The position numbers and the translations under genes are program-made. This document shows, piece by piece, positions 28,401-39,700 of a stretch of DNA of 64,000 nt. Position 1 is the stretch's first letter. Each line of letters begins with the position of its first letter. Source of the DNA: Bugulina stolonifera (taxonomy: Eukaryota; Bryozoa; Gymnolaemata; Cheilostomatida; Bugulidae); assembly GCA_935421135.1 (NCBI GenBank), contig OW285188.1, positions 19,073,233-19,137,232 of the forward strand, written 5' to 3'. A model generated the notes under the pieces. It saw nothing but the letters and a program-made list of their open reading frames with translations. It made no database searches and had not been told where the DNA came from.

Positions 28401-29342
28401 AACTAAGACCAAATACACATTTAGCTTACGATATAGAGCATTAGCATAGTTTACTATATTCACTGCTTTTGCAACAGTTGCATCAACAGAGCCTTCCCTG
28501 CGATAGAAGTAATAATCCATAACTAAATATATTTCCATATATCTTGTCTCTGAATCGTGACCTGCAGGTAGCCGAATGTCTCGTGCAAATCTCTTCCGAT
28601 GCCTGCGTGTATCAGAGTAGAGGCGATGCTTGTCAGCTACTTCATCATCTGAAGTAGTACCACAGCTCGCTTCTTCTTTTAATGGCTCATCATCGCTTGC
28701 CGCATCTTCAACGCTAAGAATATGTTGAAGTTTTGACTCCACTACGACGGGACGAATTAGATATGCTACATCAGGCAGATCTATCACCCCGCTAACTCCA
28801 TTGCATATGCTAAGCGACACAACGGAGTCCTTATTGCTCAGAGTATTGCCTGTGAAATAACAATATGACATCGCCACGTCTTCATTTCCGGCGTTCTTGA
28901 CAATAGGTCTACCAGAAGGAGAGAAATGCTTGCGAATAAAATTCTTTGCAACTATCCTTGAATTCCGGTGTAAGTCCAACACAAGAGGTGCACTAGAATT
29001 TCTGGCAATAGTCATCTTAATATTGTCTTTAAAGTTTATCATATTGTTTTGAAGTTCGTTTAAATCTTGAAGTGAATTGAGCAAATATTTGAAGACTGTA
29101 GTAGTGTCAGTGTCTGTATGTATGGCATTTATAGATATGTCCACATACTCATCGCCAGGTTTAAATTGTTGAGAATTCGAACTGTCAAAAGCTTTTCGGA
29201 AATGTTCACTTGGTAGGATACGGCCAGAAGTTAAATTATTGAAATTCCACAGTATCAGTAGTAAAGAAAATCCAAAAATATGTCTGTAACACGTTGTTTG
29301 AAGCGACCCGCCATAGGTAAATATATTATGAGACACAGTCAT
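19446..29342 (-). CDS. A4: ADAM family transmembrane metalloproteinase with EGF module and proline-rich tail
   Basis: Nine exons read leftward: 29342-27983, 27199-27044, 24977-24882, 24723-24445, 24024-23794, 21938-21678, 20419-20317, 20190-19958, 19738-19446. They encode 1003 residues. Order: N-terminal hydrophobic signal (about 20-33), prodomain, acidic linker, furin-type RRHRKR (246-251), reprolysin domain with intact [11 protein letters not shown] (413-423) and Met-turn CIM, disintegrin (about 506-630, loop [10 protein letters not shown]), cysteine-rich region, EGF-like module (about 735-765), membrane segment (about 797-815), and a cytoplasmic tail of about 185 residues rich in proline. 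The tail contains SAPPPP, PPKPKP, PLPRP and TPPKPGPR, which look like SH3-binding sites as in many vertebrate ADAM tails. It is predicted active, with tail-dependent signalling or trafficking. Confidence 0.92.
21400..21482 (-). mobile_element. tRNA-derived SINE fragment
   Basis: In A4 intron 6. On the minus strand TAGTGGTTAATGTG (A-box-like) precedes GAGGCCTCAGGTTCAAACCCC (B-box-like GGTTCAAACCC). Related copies lie at 2165-2260, 13060-13130 and 41745-41880. Confidence 0.55.
25130..25272. repeat. 27-bp tandem repeat
   Basis: About five copies in A4 intron 2, built on CAAGTCACTTGTTCAAGTCA. Confidence 0.9.
25571..25680. repeat. 21-bp tandem repeat
   Basis: About five copies in A4 intron 2, built on CTAGCTCAAGTCACTAGT. 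It shares the word TCAAGTCAC with the array 300 bp upstream, so both probably expanded from related seeds. Confidence 0.9.
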
Positions 29343-29551
29343 ACTCTTTGGTTTGGAGAGGTATATTCTTACACAGGATCGCCGTACAAACTAGGGCTCT
29401 CTGTTGTACATCAGATGAAAATGAAGTGTCCAAAACACCTACATAAGATCTAAAAATAAAAGGCTCAACTTATTAAAAACCCCAGAGAGTAGAGCGCCGT
29501 CTCAAACTTTAAATATTAGGTGACCAATGCACTGTGATTTTAATTTCATTT

Positions 29552-29615
29552 TGAGTTGAGAATCTCGTAGTCATAAGATGAACATATTATTATAGTCACA
29601 AGATTCTCAACTCGG
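29552..29615. repeat. Hairpin upstream of A4
   Basis: GAGTTGAGAATCT on the left arm pairs with AGATTCTCAACTC on the right. Pairing continues imperfectly through TAGTCAT and TATAGTCA. It sits about 210 bp upstream of the A4 start and could be a small foldback repeat or a promoter cruciform. Confidence 0.6.
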
Positions 29616-32600
29616 AATGTTGTGCAACGCTATAAATTAATAATTGCCACTGTTCAGCTTGCTTATATAAATAACGATTTTCTGATACAATATTTTATCA
29701 TCATTAACATTGCACTAGAACAATAAACAATTAGACATCCATTAACAATTTGAAGTTCATCATGAATACATATTATGTATGTTTATTTTAGCATTCGCAA
29801 TTAAAAATCAACGCTCACCCGGCATTTACTTGGCCAAGCGCTTATTAAGACTGCATCAGTCAGTTTTGTACACTAATAGTCATGAACATATTACTATTAA
29901 TTTCCAACAAAGATCTAAACTACTTCAATTTTATAAAAAAACAATTAGGCTAATAATAAAAAATAAATAAAACGGCAACAACTCAGTTTATCAATTCATC
30001 GATATGCATAGGACTAATTGGTAGTAATTATTAGCCTATTAAATAGGCTTATGCTACTGTAATAATAACTATTACATTCAGATAGCAATCATTACTAAAT
30101 TTCTTTCATAGATAATAAAAGTTGGTACCATATACACCAGAGCCCTACATGTAAAATATTTTTAAAAATACAGTATTATAATGTAGAGCCTACGTATACA
30201 GTAATATAGGACTGATAATAATTTTAATAGTATTAATCAATAAAATAATATTTTTATATATTGTAATTAATAAATTACTCAAAAGTTGCTATTAGCAAAA
30301 TTATAATTCCTGGTGCATTACAACATATGGATATTCATATTGAATATTAATGAATTAGCCTACATAATATTTTTTATATAATATTTCACATTTATTCAAC
30401 TTACTTTAACCATTATTAATAAATCACCTTTTTTTACAAAAAAAAAATGAAAATAATACATTTCATTATCTTAGCTTTAGATTATATTATATTATTATAA
30501 TTATTAACAATCATGATTTTCCACACTTTTGACAATCACAATGGAAATTTGTTCAGTGTCTTATAAATCCGAATCTCAAACGCATTCTCAACACCAACTA
30601 TCTACCATTATGAACTAAGCCTGACGTGACACTAGCTGAACTAATCAAGTCCAAGGATTAACTATCTCAGTATCTGATAGTTAGTAGATGGTACATGAGT
30701 CATGTAATAGTTGTACCTCACCCACCTGATTTTTGTGCTCTGGGTTAATTTTAATTTATTATTGACAGTAACTGTTCTGTGAATACCAGCTTCACCAGCC
30801 AATTCTATTGTGAATTACCAGATTCTAATTGCATCTCCATTTTATTTTATCAATATCCTAATTAAAATACTGCTGCATATACTGATTGCTCTTGAAAATA
30901 AAGTGCAGTCATTGCTGAAAGTAAATATTTTTATATTCGACACTGTATTAGCCTTCTTTACTCCTGTTTCCAACCCGTACCCGTCAAATGGGGTGTTATA
31001 ATATATAGTATACGAAGCTACATATACACATTTATTGTGGCGCAGAGGCTCTAGCCTTTTATCCTTAGAATTTAGTCTGAGGTTGTACTGGTTAGAAAAC
31101 GTATAGTAGATAAATAGAAGTTGTCTTAACTCATATAAATGAGTAGACAACTACTACAATACATAATATTCGATCAGAGAACTCGCACTATGCATGTAGA
31201 CGTACATTGTACATGGCTTTGTCTATTTCAACAGACATCTCCCTCCTGACCATGTACTGTAGAATTTAAACTCATGTCTGACAAATAGTTACAAATTTAC
31301 ATTTACTGTACAATTATACATCTCCATTAAAAAAACCACAAATTTTGAAGTCAGTTTACATGACTGCGTTGTAGTACTTTGGCGGTTTGGTTTGGTTTGG
31401 TTTGGTTTATTGTTTCATTCTAAAAGTTTAACTACATTGTATTTATGATAGATAAAAGTATGTAGTGAATGCGGCCCATGTGCGCAGTAGCACAGCTAAT
31501 CGAGGCAGTTTATGGCCTTACATCTGGAATTATCAAAATCCATGACTTTTACCCAAAAATGGCAGCTTTTTATTGGCCATGGGCGCATCCGTAATTTATA
31601 ATCTAAGATTCTAAACCTGGAACAGAACTGTGATGGCAGCATGGCTCTGATGCTGGTTTAGGTGCTCGATGAAAATAAAAATGGGCTCACCTTACTTCTT
31701 ACCATACCACCTCTTAGTATTACACTAATAGGCATTTCTGGCATGACATCATTGATACAATCACAACATATTACAATGTGTATGCACATGTAGATTTAAA
31801 ATAACGTAAACCTATTATATCTTACACTGTATGCGTATAACGCATACGTAAATCAGCAACCATACAAAATCACAACATAATACAATACAATACAATTATA
31901 ATCATTATTATTCAAGACAAGTGCTCTATTCATAAAGGTATAGAGCGTTTATTATTATACATGTACATGTACATGTAGATTAACTGGAGACCAAATACCA
32001 CCAAATTTCAGCATTTAACACCAATTGTGGCTATTTGTTGTACAAGAAATATGCGTGACCTACATGATTGTATAATTTACTTGATAACTAAAACCTTCGT
32101 TTAACATTGGATACAATAAATGCTGTTTGAGAATGCATAATTGTTGAACAATAATAAGTTAACTGCATAGGACAGGTGTGGAAAAACTTGATTCTAGAGC
32201 GAAATACGCCATTTATCACAGAGAAATGTGTACATCTACTAGTAGATAACCACATGTTTATTGAATTATTTTAATAATTTCAGTTCTATATCCATAATAA
32301 GTAAGAAGAATAAACAACAATTATATTTGATCATCAGCTGAGCCTTTATTCAGATACATTGCTCATGCGTGCCACATAAACATAGACCAGGTCCACTTAT
32401 TGTTATATAAAACGTAAATTATCCAATAGTAATTATTGATTTTCGTGTAAAGAATATTAAATCAGGTAACTTAGCTACTCTGTAACAGGAGATGGTTTCT
32501 GATTAATACTGGTAGCTAGATTTTAGTGACAGATAGTAGCTAGGTTATGCTAATGTAATGCGAGTCCAACATGCCATTTTAGATCCTTTATAGAACCATC

Positions 32601-32689
32601 GTCTTTTTCAAACTTTTTGCTGCAGCATTTGCTAAAAAAAAATCATAGAAAAATTATGAAACTAAACAGCTAAACAATCAGCTATGTTG

Positions 32690-32872
32690 CATGTACAGTG
32701 TATTATATAATGTATTATTATTATATTGTATTATATTGTGTTACATTATATTACATTATATTGGATTATATTATATTATATTATATTATATTATATTATA
32801 TTATATTACATGTATATTATATTATGTTATATCATGTTATCTTACGTTATATTATGTTATGTTATATTGTAA
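32690..32872. repeat. (TATTA)n microsatellite
   Basis: Runs of TATTA, with TGTATTATA and TTACATTA variants, in the A4-A5 intergenic region. Confidence 0.9.
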
Positions 32873-33736
32873 TGTCGGGCACACGAGTACATGATGCCAG
32901 TACGGGTGTGGGAAGAGTCTAGGAGTAGTCAACTAGACTTGCTTCCAATTACATAAAGAGTGAACATTGCTTGCATGGTATTATAGAGCTAAGCTGCGTG
33001 TACAACCGTAGGGTCCGAGTTAATGCATAGAAATAATTTTGAGAGAGTATGTTCTATCTTTAGTCAGAAAGTTCGGACCGCGAGCTGGAACCAAGCTTTA
33101 TTATGAAAGAAGAGCCTGTGTAGTTGTGTATAGATGTGTCTTTATTAGAGTCCAAGCATCAACAGATTTACAATGTAGTGGTGCGAAGCATCGAAAGCCA
33201 GTGAATGAAAGAGCATACGCTTTATATACAATTTGTACTGTTGTGGTTCTGGTAAAAGTTTCCGGTAAAGGTACGATACAGTATCGACTCGTCACTAGTA
33301 TTGTGCAACAAGATGGTGGAAGAAGTACGAGGGCTGACCTCTTAAAGTCAGTCATATACAAAAAATCCACATAATAATGTACATGTAGGTATCATAATAA
33401 ACCGATTTCAACTAGTTAAAGGGGTACATTTTGTAGGTTGTACATGAAGCATAGAGTAAGTTACAACCAATTTCCAGGAATAAATAGATTATAGGAAAGT
33501 ATGGCAACAGATCTGTACAATGTCAGTTATGAGAAAGATTGGGGGTTAAGTCCTCTTACTATTTCAGCGTAGGTCGGTCTCTCCACCACAATGTTACATC
33601 ATGTTATATCACGTTACATCACGTTACATCACATCACGTTACATCGCGTTACATTACACATTTGTATATGTAATTACAATAATAACATCTTGATTCTAAT
33701 AATTATGCTACAATATGCACACAACCATTGAACATT

Positions 33737-36700
33737 CTATGACCTACATTTTTTCGTTGTTGACGGCGGTTTTAGTGTCTTTGAACGCTTTTTTGATTCC
33801 AAATGCGATGATTGGTTGCTTATTGATGATTTTTCTGTTTTGGATTGAGATACTTTAGATGAAGAGAATGTTTTTGCTGAGGAAGACGAAGGTGTTCTAG
33901 CCAATGAAGGCGCAGGTATAGATGCAGGTACTTCTCTCATAGCTTTATCATCGTTGGCATATGAAGTATCTGCACAAGAAGTTGGACAAATTAATTAATT
34001 AGTCTACAAATGTATTAATAATATGAATATGTATATTATGTTATTGTATTATATTAAAATTTTACCTGTTGTTGCGATTGTTTTATGCTGATTTCGGCGT
34101 TTACAAAAGATGACCAGAGAAATAACCACTATCACCAAAACTCCAATTAGTGATAGCCGTATGGTGACACCTGAAATATGTGTAAATAGACTACAGTAAC
34201 AAACAAAAATTTAAATACATTGTAGTGTTCTTTTAGACAAAATGTATTTTTCTGTGTTAGAAAAGATGTAACAAAATTATTGACAAATATAATAAACCAA
34301 TGTATATACCATGTATTTATTTGTAAAAGGGACATTGTTATCCCCGTTTTAACGGACCTGTTTTCAGCCTCCCAGTCTTGTTGTCATCGTTTCCTCCAGA
34401 CCCATTCATTGTAGAATCTATTGAAGAAAGTAGAGCTCGTGTAAAGTAACTGTTTTGTTAAATTTCATAATTCTTGCTCCACCCATAGATGTATACTATG
34501 TTGATATAATATTATTATTATTATGGTCAATGTGTAGCGCTTGCAAAGGACTTTCCATTTTCCAAAATTGTTGAATTACTTTCATGAACTCCACAATTTT
34601 TAGCACATGGACAGAAGGACAAATAAGCCGATAGCCGTAGTTCTTGAGATGGTAGTTCCTGCTGTACTTCCAGCACTTGTAGGACTAGTATGCTCTCCGA
34701 CTGATAGTGGTTGTTTATCTAGTGAAGCGGTTTTACTTCTCGCAACATTTATAGTAGTAGCAGCAGTTTGATTAGTTGTTGAACTGGGCCCACTATCAGT
34801 TGTATTTGGTGTAGTGGTCGTTCTAAGCGTAGTACTTGTTACTGTTGGTGTACATGTAGAAGTTGCCTTACTGGTAGAGAACGAAGCTTTACGTTGGGTA
34901 GTGATTGTCGAAGCTACTGTAGACCGACCATTTACAGTTATAGAACTCATGCTAGCTGTAGTAGAACTGCGAACTGTTGGTGTAATGGTTCTCCCAGTTG
35001 AACCTGAATGGTTAGACCTGGATGTTAGATTCGCTTACATGGTGTAATTTCTCATATACATGTATGTATTACCTACTGTGGGTTAATTGCAGTTGGAGTG
35101 TGTGCACAAATTGGCATGCACAGCTAGGTGTAACGTAGGTAATGTCATCTACATGTACATCTACATGTAGATACCATAGACTTAGGATGGTGAAAGCGTG
35201 GCTGTACATGGGTGTTCACGCATAGCTGTAAGTTTGTGACTTATGTGTAAAAGTGTGCAGAAATACTTCATTAGGTGCATTGGCAAGAGGAAAACGAAAG
35301 GCATTCGAAATAAGTTAGAGTAAGAGATGTCAACCTTTATATTAGTAAAAATCTTAGCCCATTCCTTTAATTCAGTACTGGTACTTGTAAAAAAGGCCAA
35401 TCATGTGTTTTAAAAGCAGCTCAAGAGACTGCTTTAAAATTGTGATAAACATTGCGACAATGCTTGGTAATAATGGAAACATTAGTCTGAGGCTCACCAG
35501 TTGTTGGAGGAGGTGCTGTAGCCATTCCCGTGCTTATCAAAGACCCACCCGACCCTGCCTCCAAACAGTCGGGAGGAGCCCAGCTTGTATCACAGTGACA
35601 TTGTTTAAACTGGTTACATACACCCCTTCCATTACAAGAGCAGGAATCCGGTAGACTGGGAATAGTTGTACACTCAGAATCAACACACATCTTATTATCA
35701 CCACACTTGGCTCCATTAGGTACCTGACCAGGGTCATACACACCTTTCCCTGAAATATGAATGACCTTGCAAAATATATTGTATATTCTGCGTATGCTTT
35801 TAGTCATATACATATGTATATACGAGTATGTAGCTACAATGAGCAGCTGCAGTACCATGCTTCAGATGAGCAAATGTTTTTATGTAGAGAGTTATTTTCT
35901 CATGATTTAACATTATGTGAATTGTGAGTAGTTTGTGACCACATCCGTGGATATGCATAAGCTATTGATAATTGAAGTTGTCCTCCCAATTTCTAATAGT
36001 AACAGGGAATTTAATGAAATGTGAAGACAATGTTTGGCTAGCAGTTATTCAGGGAATATCATAGCATTGAAAAAAGAGATGGAAGAGACATTAGAGATCG
36101 AAAATGACTTATTCAAAACGTTCCAAAAAGACCCTTTAAAAGCTATATTTGCATGATAATAGTAAAGTATACTGATGAAAAAATGTAGTCGAAATATAAT
36201 ATTTCATTTTTTAATCTAGGATGTACATGTACATGTATGTACATGTAGCTACATGTACATATACATGTACATGTACATATACATATACATATACATGTAC
36301 ATGTATATGTATATGTAGTAACTACAGTCCTCCACAATGGTATACTCCGCATTCATTACTAGCTAATAACGAAATAGTTTACATCTACCAACCTGTATCA
36401 AATGCAGCAACCAAACACCATTTTCCCCCTAAATAATTTCTGTCTGCTTTAAGGAGTGTGTTTCGAATATCTACGTTTCTACGAGGGCTAGGTTCCTTGC
36501 ATTGTAAGAGACCACAGAATTTATCTTCCTCAGTTTTGCAAGAATGGAATTTTCTTTGGACTTCACTGGCGTCAGACTCCTCGGCTGTAGTACTCCATCC
36601 ACAGTTCCCGCGATGTGTAGCTGCAGAAAAAATAAGGTATTATAATAAATGTATAAGAATGTACATGTAGCTTTTCATTGTTATTAGCCTCAAAAGACGT

Positions 36701-39700
36701 TTACAGTAAGTCCAGGAAGACTACCGGGTGGTGAAGTTCTGTGTAATCTAATAAAGCAAGAGCAGCAACCCATGATATATTATAATGCTAACGTTGAGGA
36801 AGTTGTCTTTCCTATTTACATGTATTTGTTTGGTCCGCTCAATATTGTCCATTGAAATCTTAGACCAGTAGGGCTAAAACTAATAGCATGATCTCTAACA
36901 TAACTAAGTATATATTTATATGCTCATAAGACTGACTAGCCAATCTTAAACATTTTAGTTATCATGCGTGTCGCATTTCATGTTTTTCATCTCCGAATCT
37001 ATTTCGGACTGTGTACCTTGTCACGATGAATTTAGTGATTTCATCATGATTGCAAAAGCACATTAATTTTTTCCTGTAGTCTATCGAGTAGTAAGGTCAT
37101 GTTTTAAAATAATATCAAATACAAGTATTTATGTGGTATGATGTTATTTTGCGTCTTTTATCGGGCAGTCTGCAACAAAAATTACATTGATGCAAACTAG
37201 TAAACTAATAGATTTTTAGTGCTACGAGGAATTTAGTTAAGTTATGGCACGAATTAAACTAATTACTTTGCGATGTGAAGAACTTAAAACACACAGGCGC
37301 TTTGAATTGGGTGGAACCTTTACCTGTATTAATTATTCTGCCCTGGGGAGGAGGTCACACCTTTGTATGTAACATGTAACAAATGTAGCATGTAGCATGT
37401 AGCATGTAGCATGTAGCATGTAGCATGTAACAAATGTAACATGTAGCATGTAACATGGATATTCAACTTACTATAATTATTAAACCAGCTGTAGAATATA
37501 TCGTCTCCACTGTCTTCAACCCAAATTTTTTGACATTGAGAGTCGTGTGTATTACACTGTCCATTGTAACAATAGCCTGGTTCTTTATTATTACACTCAG
37601 TTCCATCAATTTTGTATGTATTTACGGGGCACCATTCACTACGCCCATCACACATTTCGGGTAAATCACATTCTCCATCCACAATAGGACGGCATGGGTA
37701 CGAGATTGGACGGATAGTACATGTGTCAAGGTCACAGCAGGCGCCTTGAAATATACCACAGCATATATGTATACATACAGTGTAATATGTAACATGTATA
37801 CACACAGTGTAATATGTAACATGTATACATACAATTAATATGTAACATGTATACATACAATTAATATGCAACATGTATACATACAGTGTAATATGTAACA
37901 TGTATACATACAGTGTAATATGTAACATGTATACATACAGTGTAATATGTAACATGTATACTACTGAAATAATATTGTAATGGTAAATGTAACTCTATGC
38001 TCAGCCTCTCGTACTACATTGTACTTGTTATAAACAACTATTGCATAACTTGCCTATATTAACTTGTCTCTGTAGTAATTTGTATCATTTATACACATAT
38101 ATAATGTTCATTACTGAGAAATTATACCCTTTTTATACCTGTGTAAAGAGGGCCTACCTCTCAGAATTAGCTGATATTGATTTTGTACATGATTTCGATG
38201 ATTTTATGCATCTTTTGTTGAACCCGACATGTTATGGGTCTGGCATCAGCCTTCCGGTCGCCATTTTGTTGTGCCAGATGACACTACGTCGGTCTTTTAT
38301 GACACTACGTCGGCTTTCTACCGGTATTTTTCCGGAAGTTCTAATAGTATATAAAGGGCACTGTTTTTATGTTCATTGTTTCAGTTGATGCTTGGATTTC
38401 AATAAAGACACTTCTATACTACTTATACAGAGTCTTCACTTCGTAGTACTGGTCGTTCCAGTTGTCAAGGTCCTCGACCTTGCCTCCCGAGCTTCCTGCT
38501 AGGTCGGAACATACACTTTCTCAATATAGCAAACACAGCATCGACTCGGGACCACATGGGTCGTTTTGAGGACTACTCACCGACTCACCGACTTATACTC
38601 CTCGGCGTGACCAGCCCCTAGCAGCTCTCACTACCAGGTGCCAGTGCTGGCCAATTCCCTGTGAGAAAGGCCCAGATAACATGGCCTTTTTTGGCAGGGG
38701 TAGAGGAGTTGCCTTGAAGCCATGCTGGCTTGCATGACCCCAAGAACTTTAATATGGGGCACAGGAGCAATTGTGGCTGGATGCTCTTCCTAATACCACC
38801 GTGACCGGGGTTTGAACCTGGAACCTTAAGCATGAAAGCTCAGCATTCTAACCCCTAAGCCATGGCTGCTCCCTTGGACTACTAGTACCTGTTAATCTTT
38901 CATGTGATGCGAAGACCTAGCACCTCTCATAGGTTCTTCACTTTGGGCAAGAGGTCGCCTTAGGACGACACACACACAACTTCCCAAAAACCATTACAAT
39001 ATTATTACTAAGGCATTAAACAAAGATCAAGATAAGCACAAGAGTTAATTTATATACAATGTACATGTACTATGTATATAAATCTATAACATCACTACCT
39101 CGCCACAAAAGGGGTAGCAATGTCATTTTATCTCGCCTTAACTTACTGTAGATAGTTCTGTTGCACACGTACGTGCAAAAGGAATTGAAATTGTTAAAAA
39201 TGTCATTGTCATTGAAAACAAAATGAGAAAAACAGCAGCAACACCGCATAATATACATGAATATATTACAGAGGAATCTAGAGAGAAATATGAAGAGAGG
39301 CAAACTTACCTGTAGCACAGGTCGCATTACTATAGAGTTGACAGTTGCTTGGGTTACAACATTTACTCTCACATGCTGAGGCGGGTCCGCAGTCACACTG
39401 CTCACCTATACACAATGTTACAATATCTGTTATCATGACAACCATATACAGTTAGATATTAGTGAAGATACAATATCTGTATCTTGCGTCTACTACATGT
39501 ACCTAATGCAGTAGTACAATCCATACATTATAGCACAGCCAGGCAAAGTAACTATAGTTTATGACTTAATTTCTGCAGTTAAGCACAAATACAAATGACA
39601 AGATAGAGGTATTCATGATCTTTTATCGTTTCCTAGTTTTAGAGGTATGAAACTGTAATCCTAGATTTAAACAAGGATGATGACAAGCTTCCGTTTATTT

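Larger units (their letters stand above)
29343..33736. other. A4-A5 intergenic region
   Basis: About 4.4 kb, very AT-rich, with no supported gene. It holds a 26-bp-scale hairpin at 29552-29615, a (GGTTT)n run near 31381, a (TATTA)n microsatellite at 32690-32870 and a short GTTACATCAC repeat at 33598-33660. The A4 promoter should lie at its left end. Confidence 0.55.

Noticed and set aside
33101..33374. Overlapping open frames on both strands upstream of the A5 end
   Set aside because: No similarity to known proteins, no splice partners, and overlap on opposite strands.
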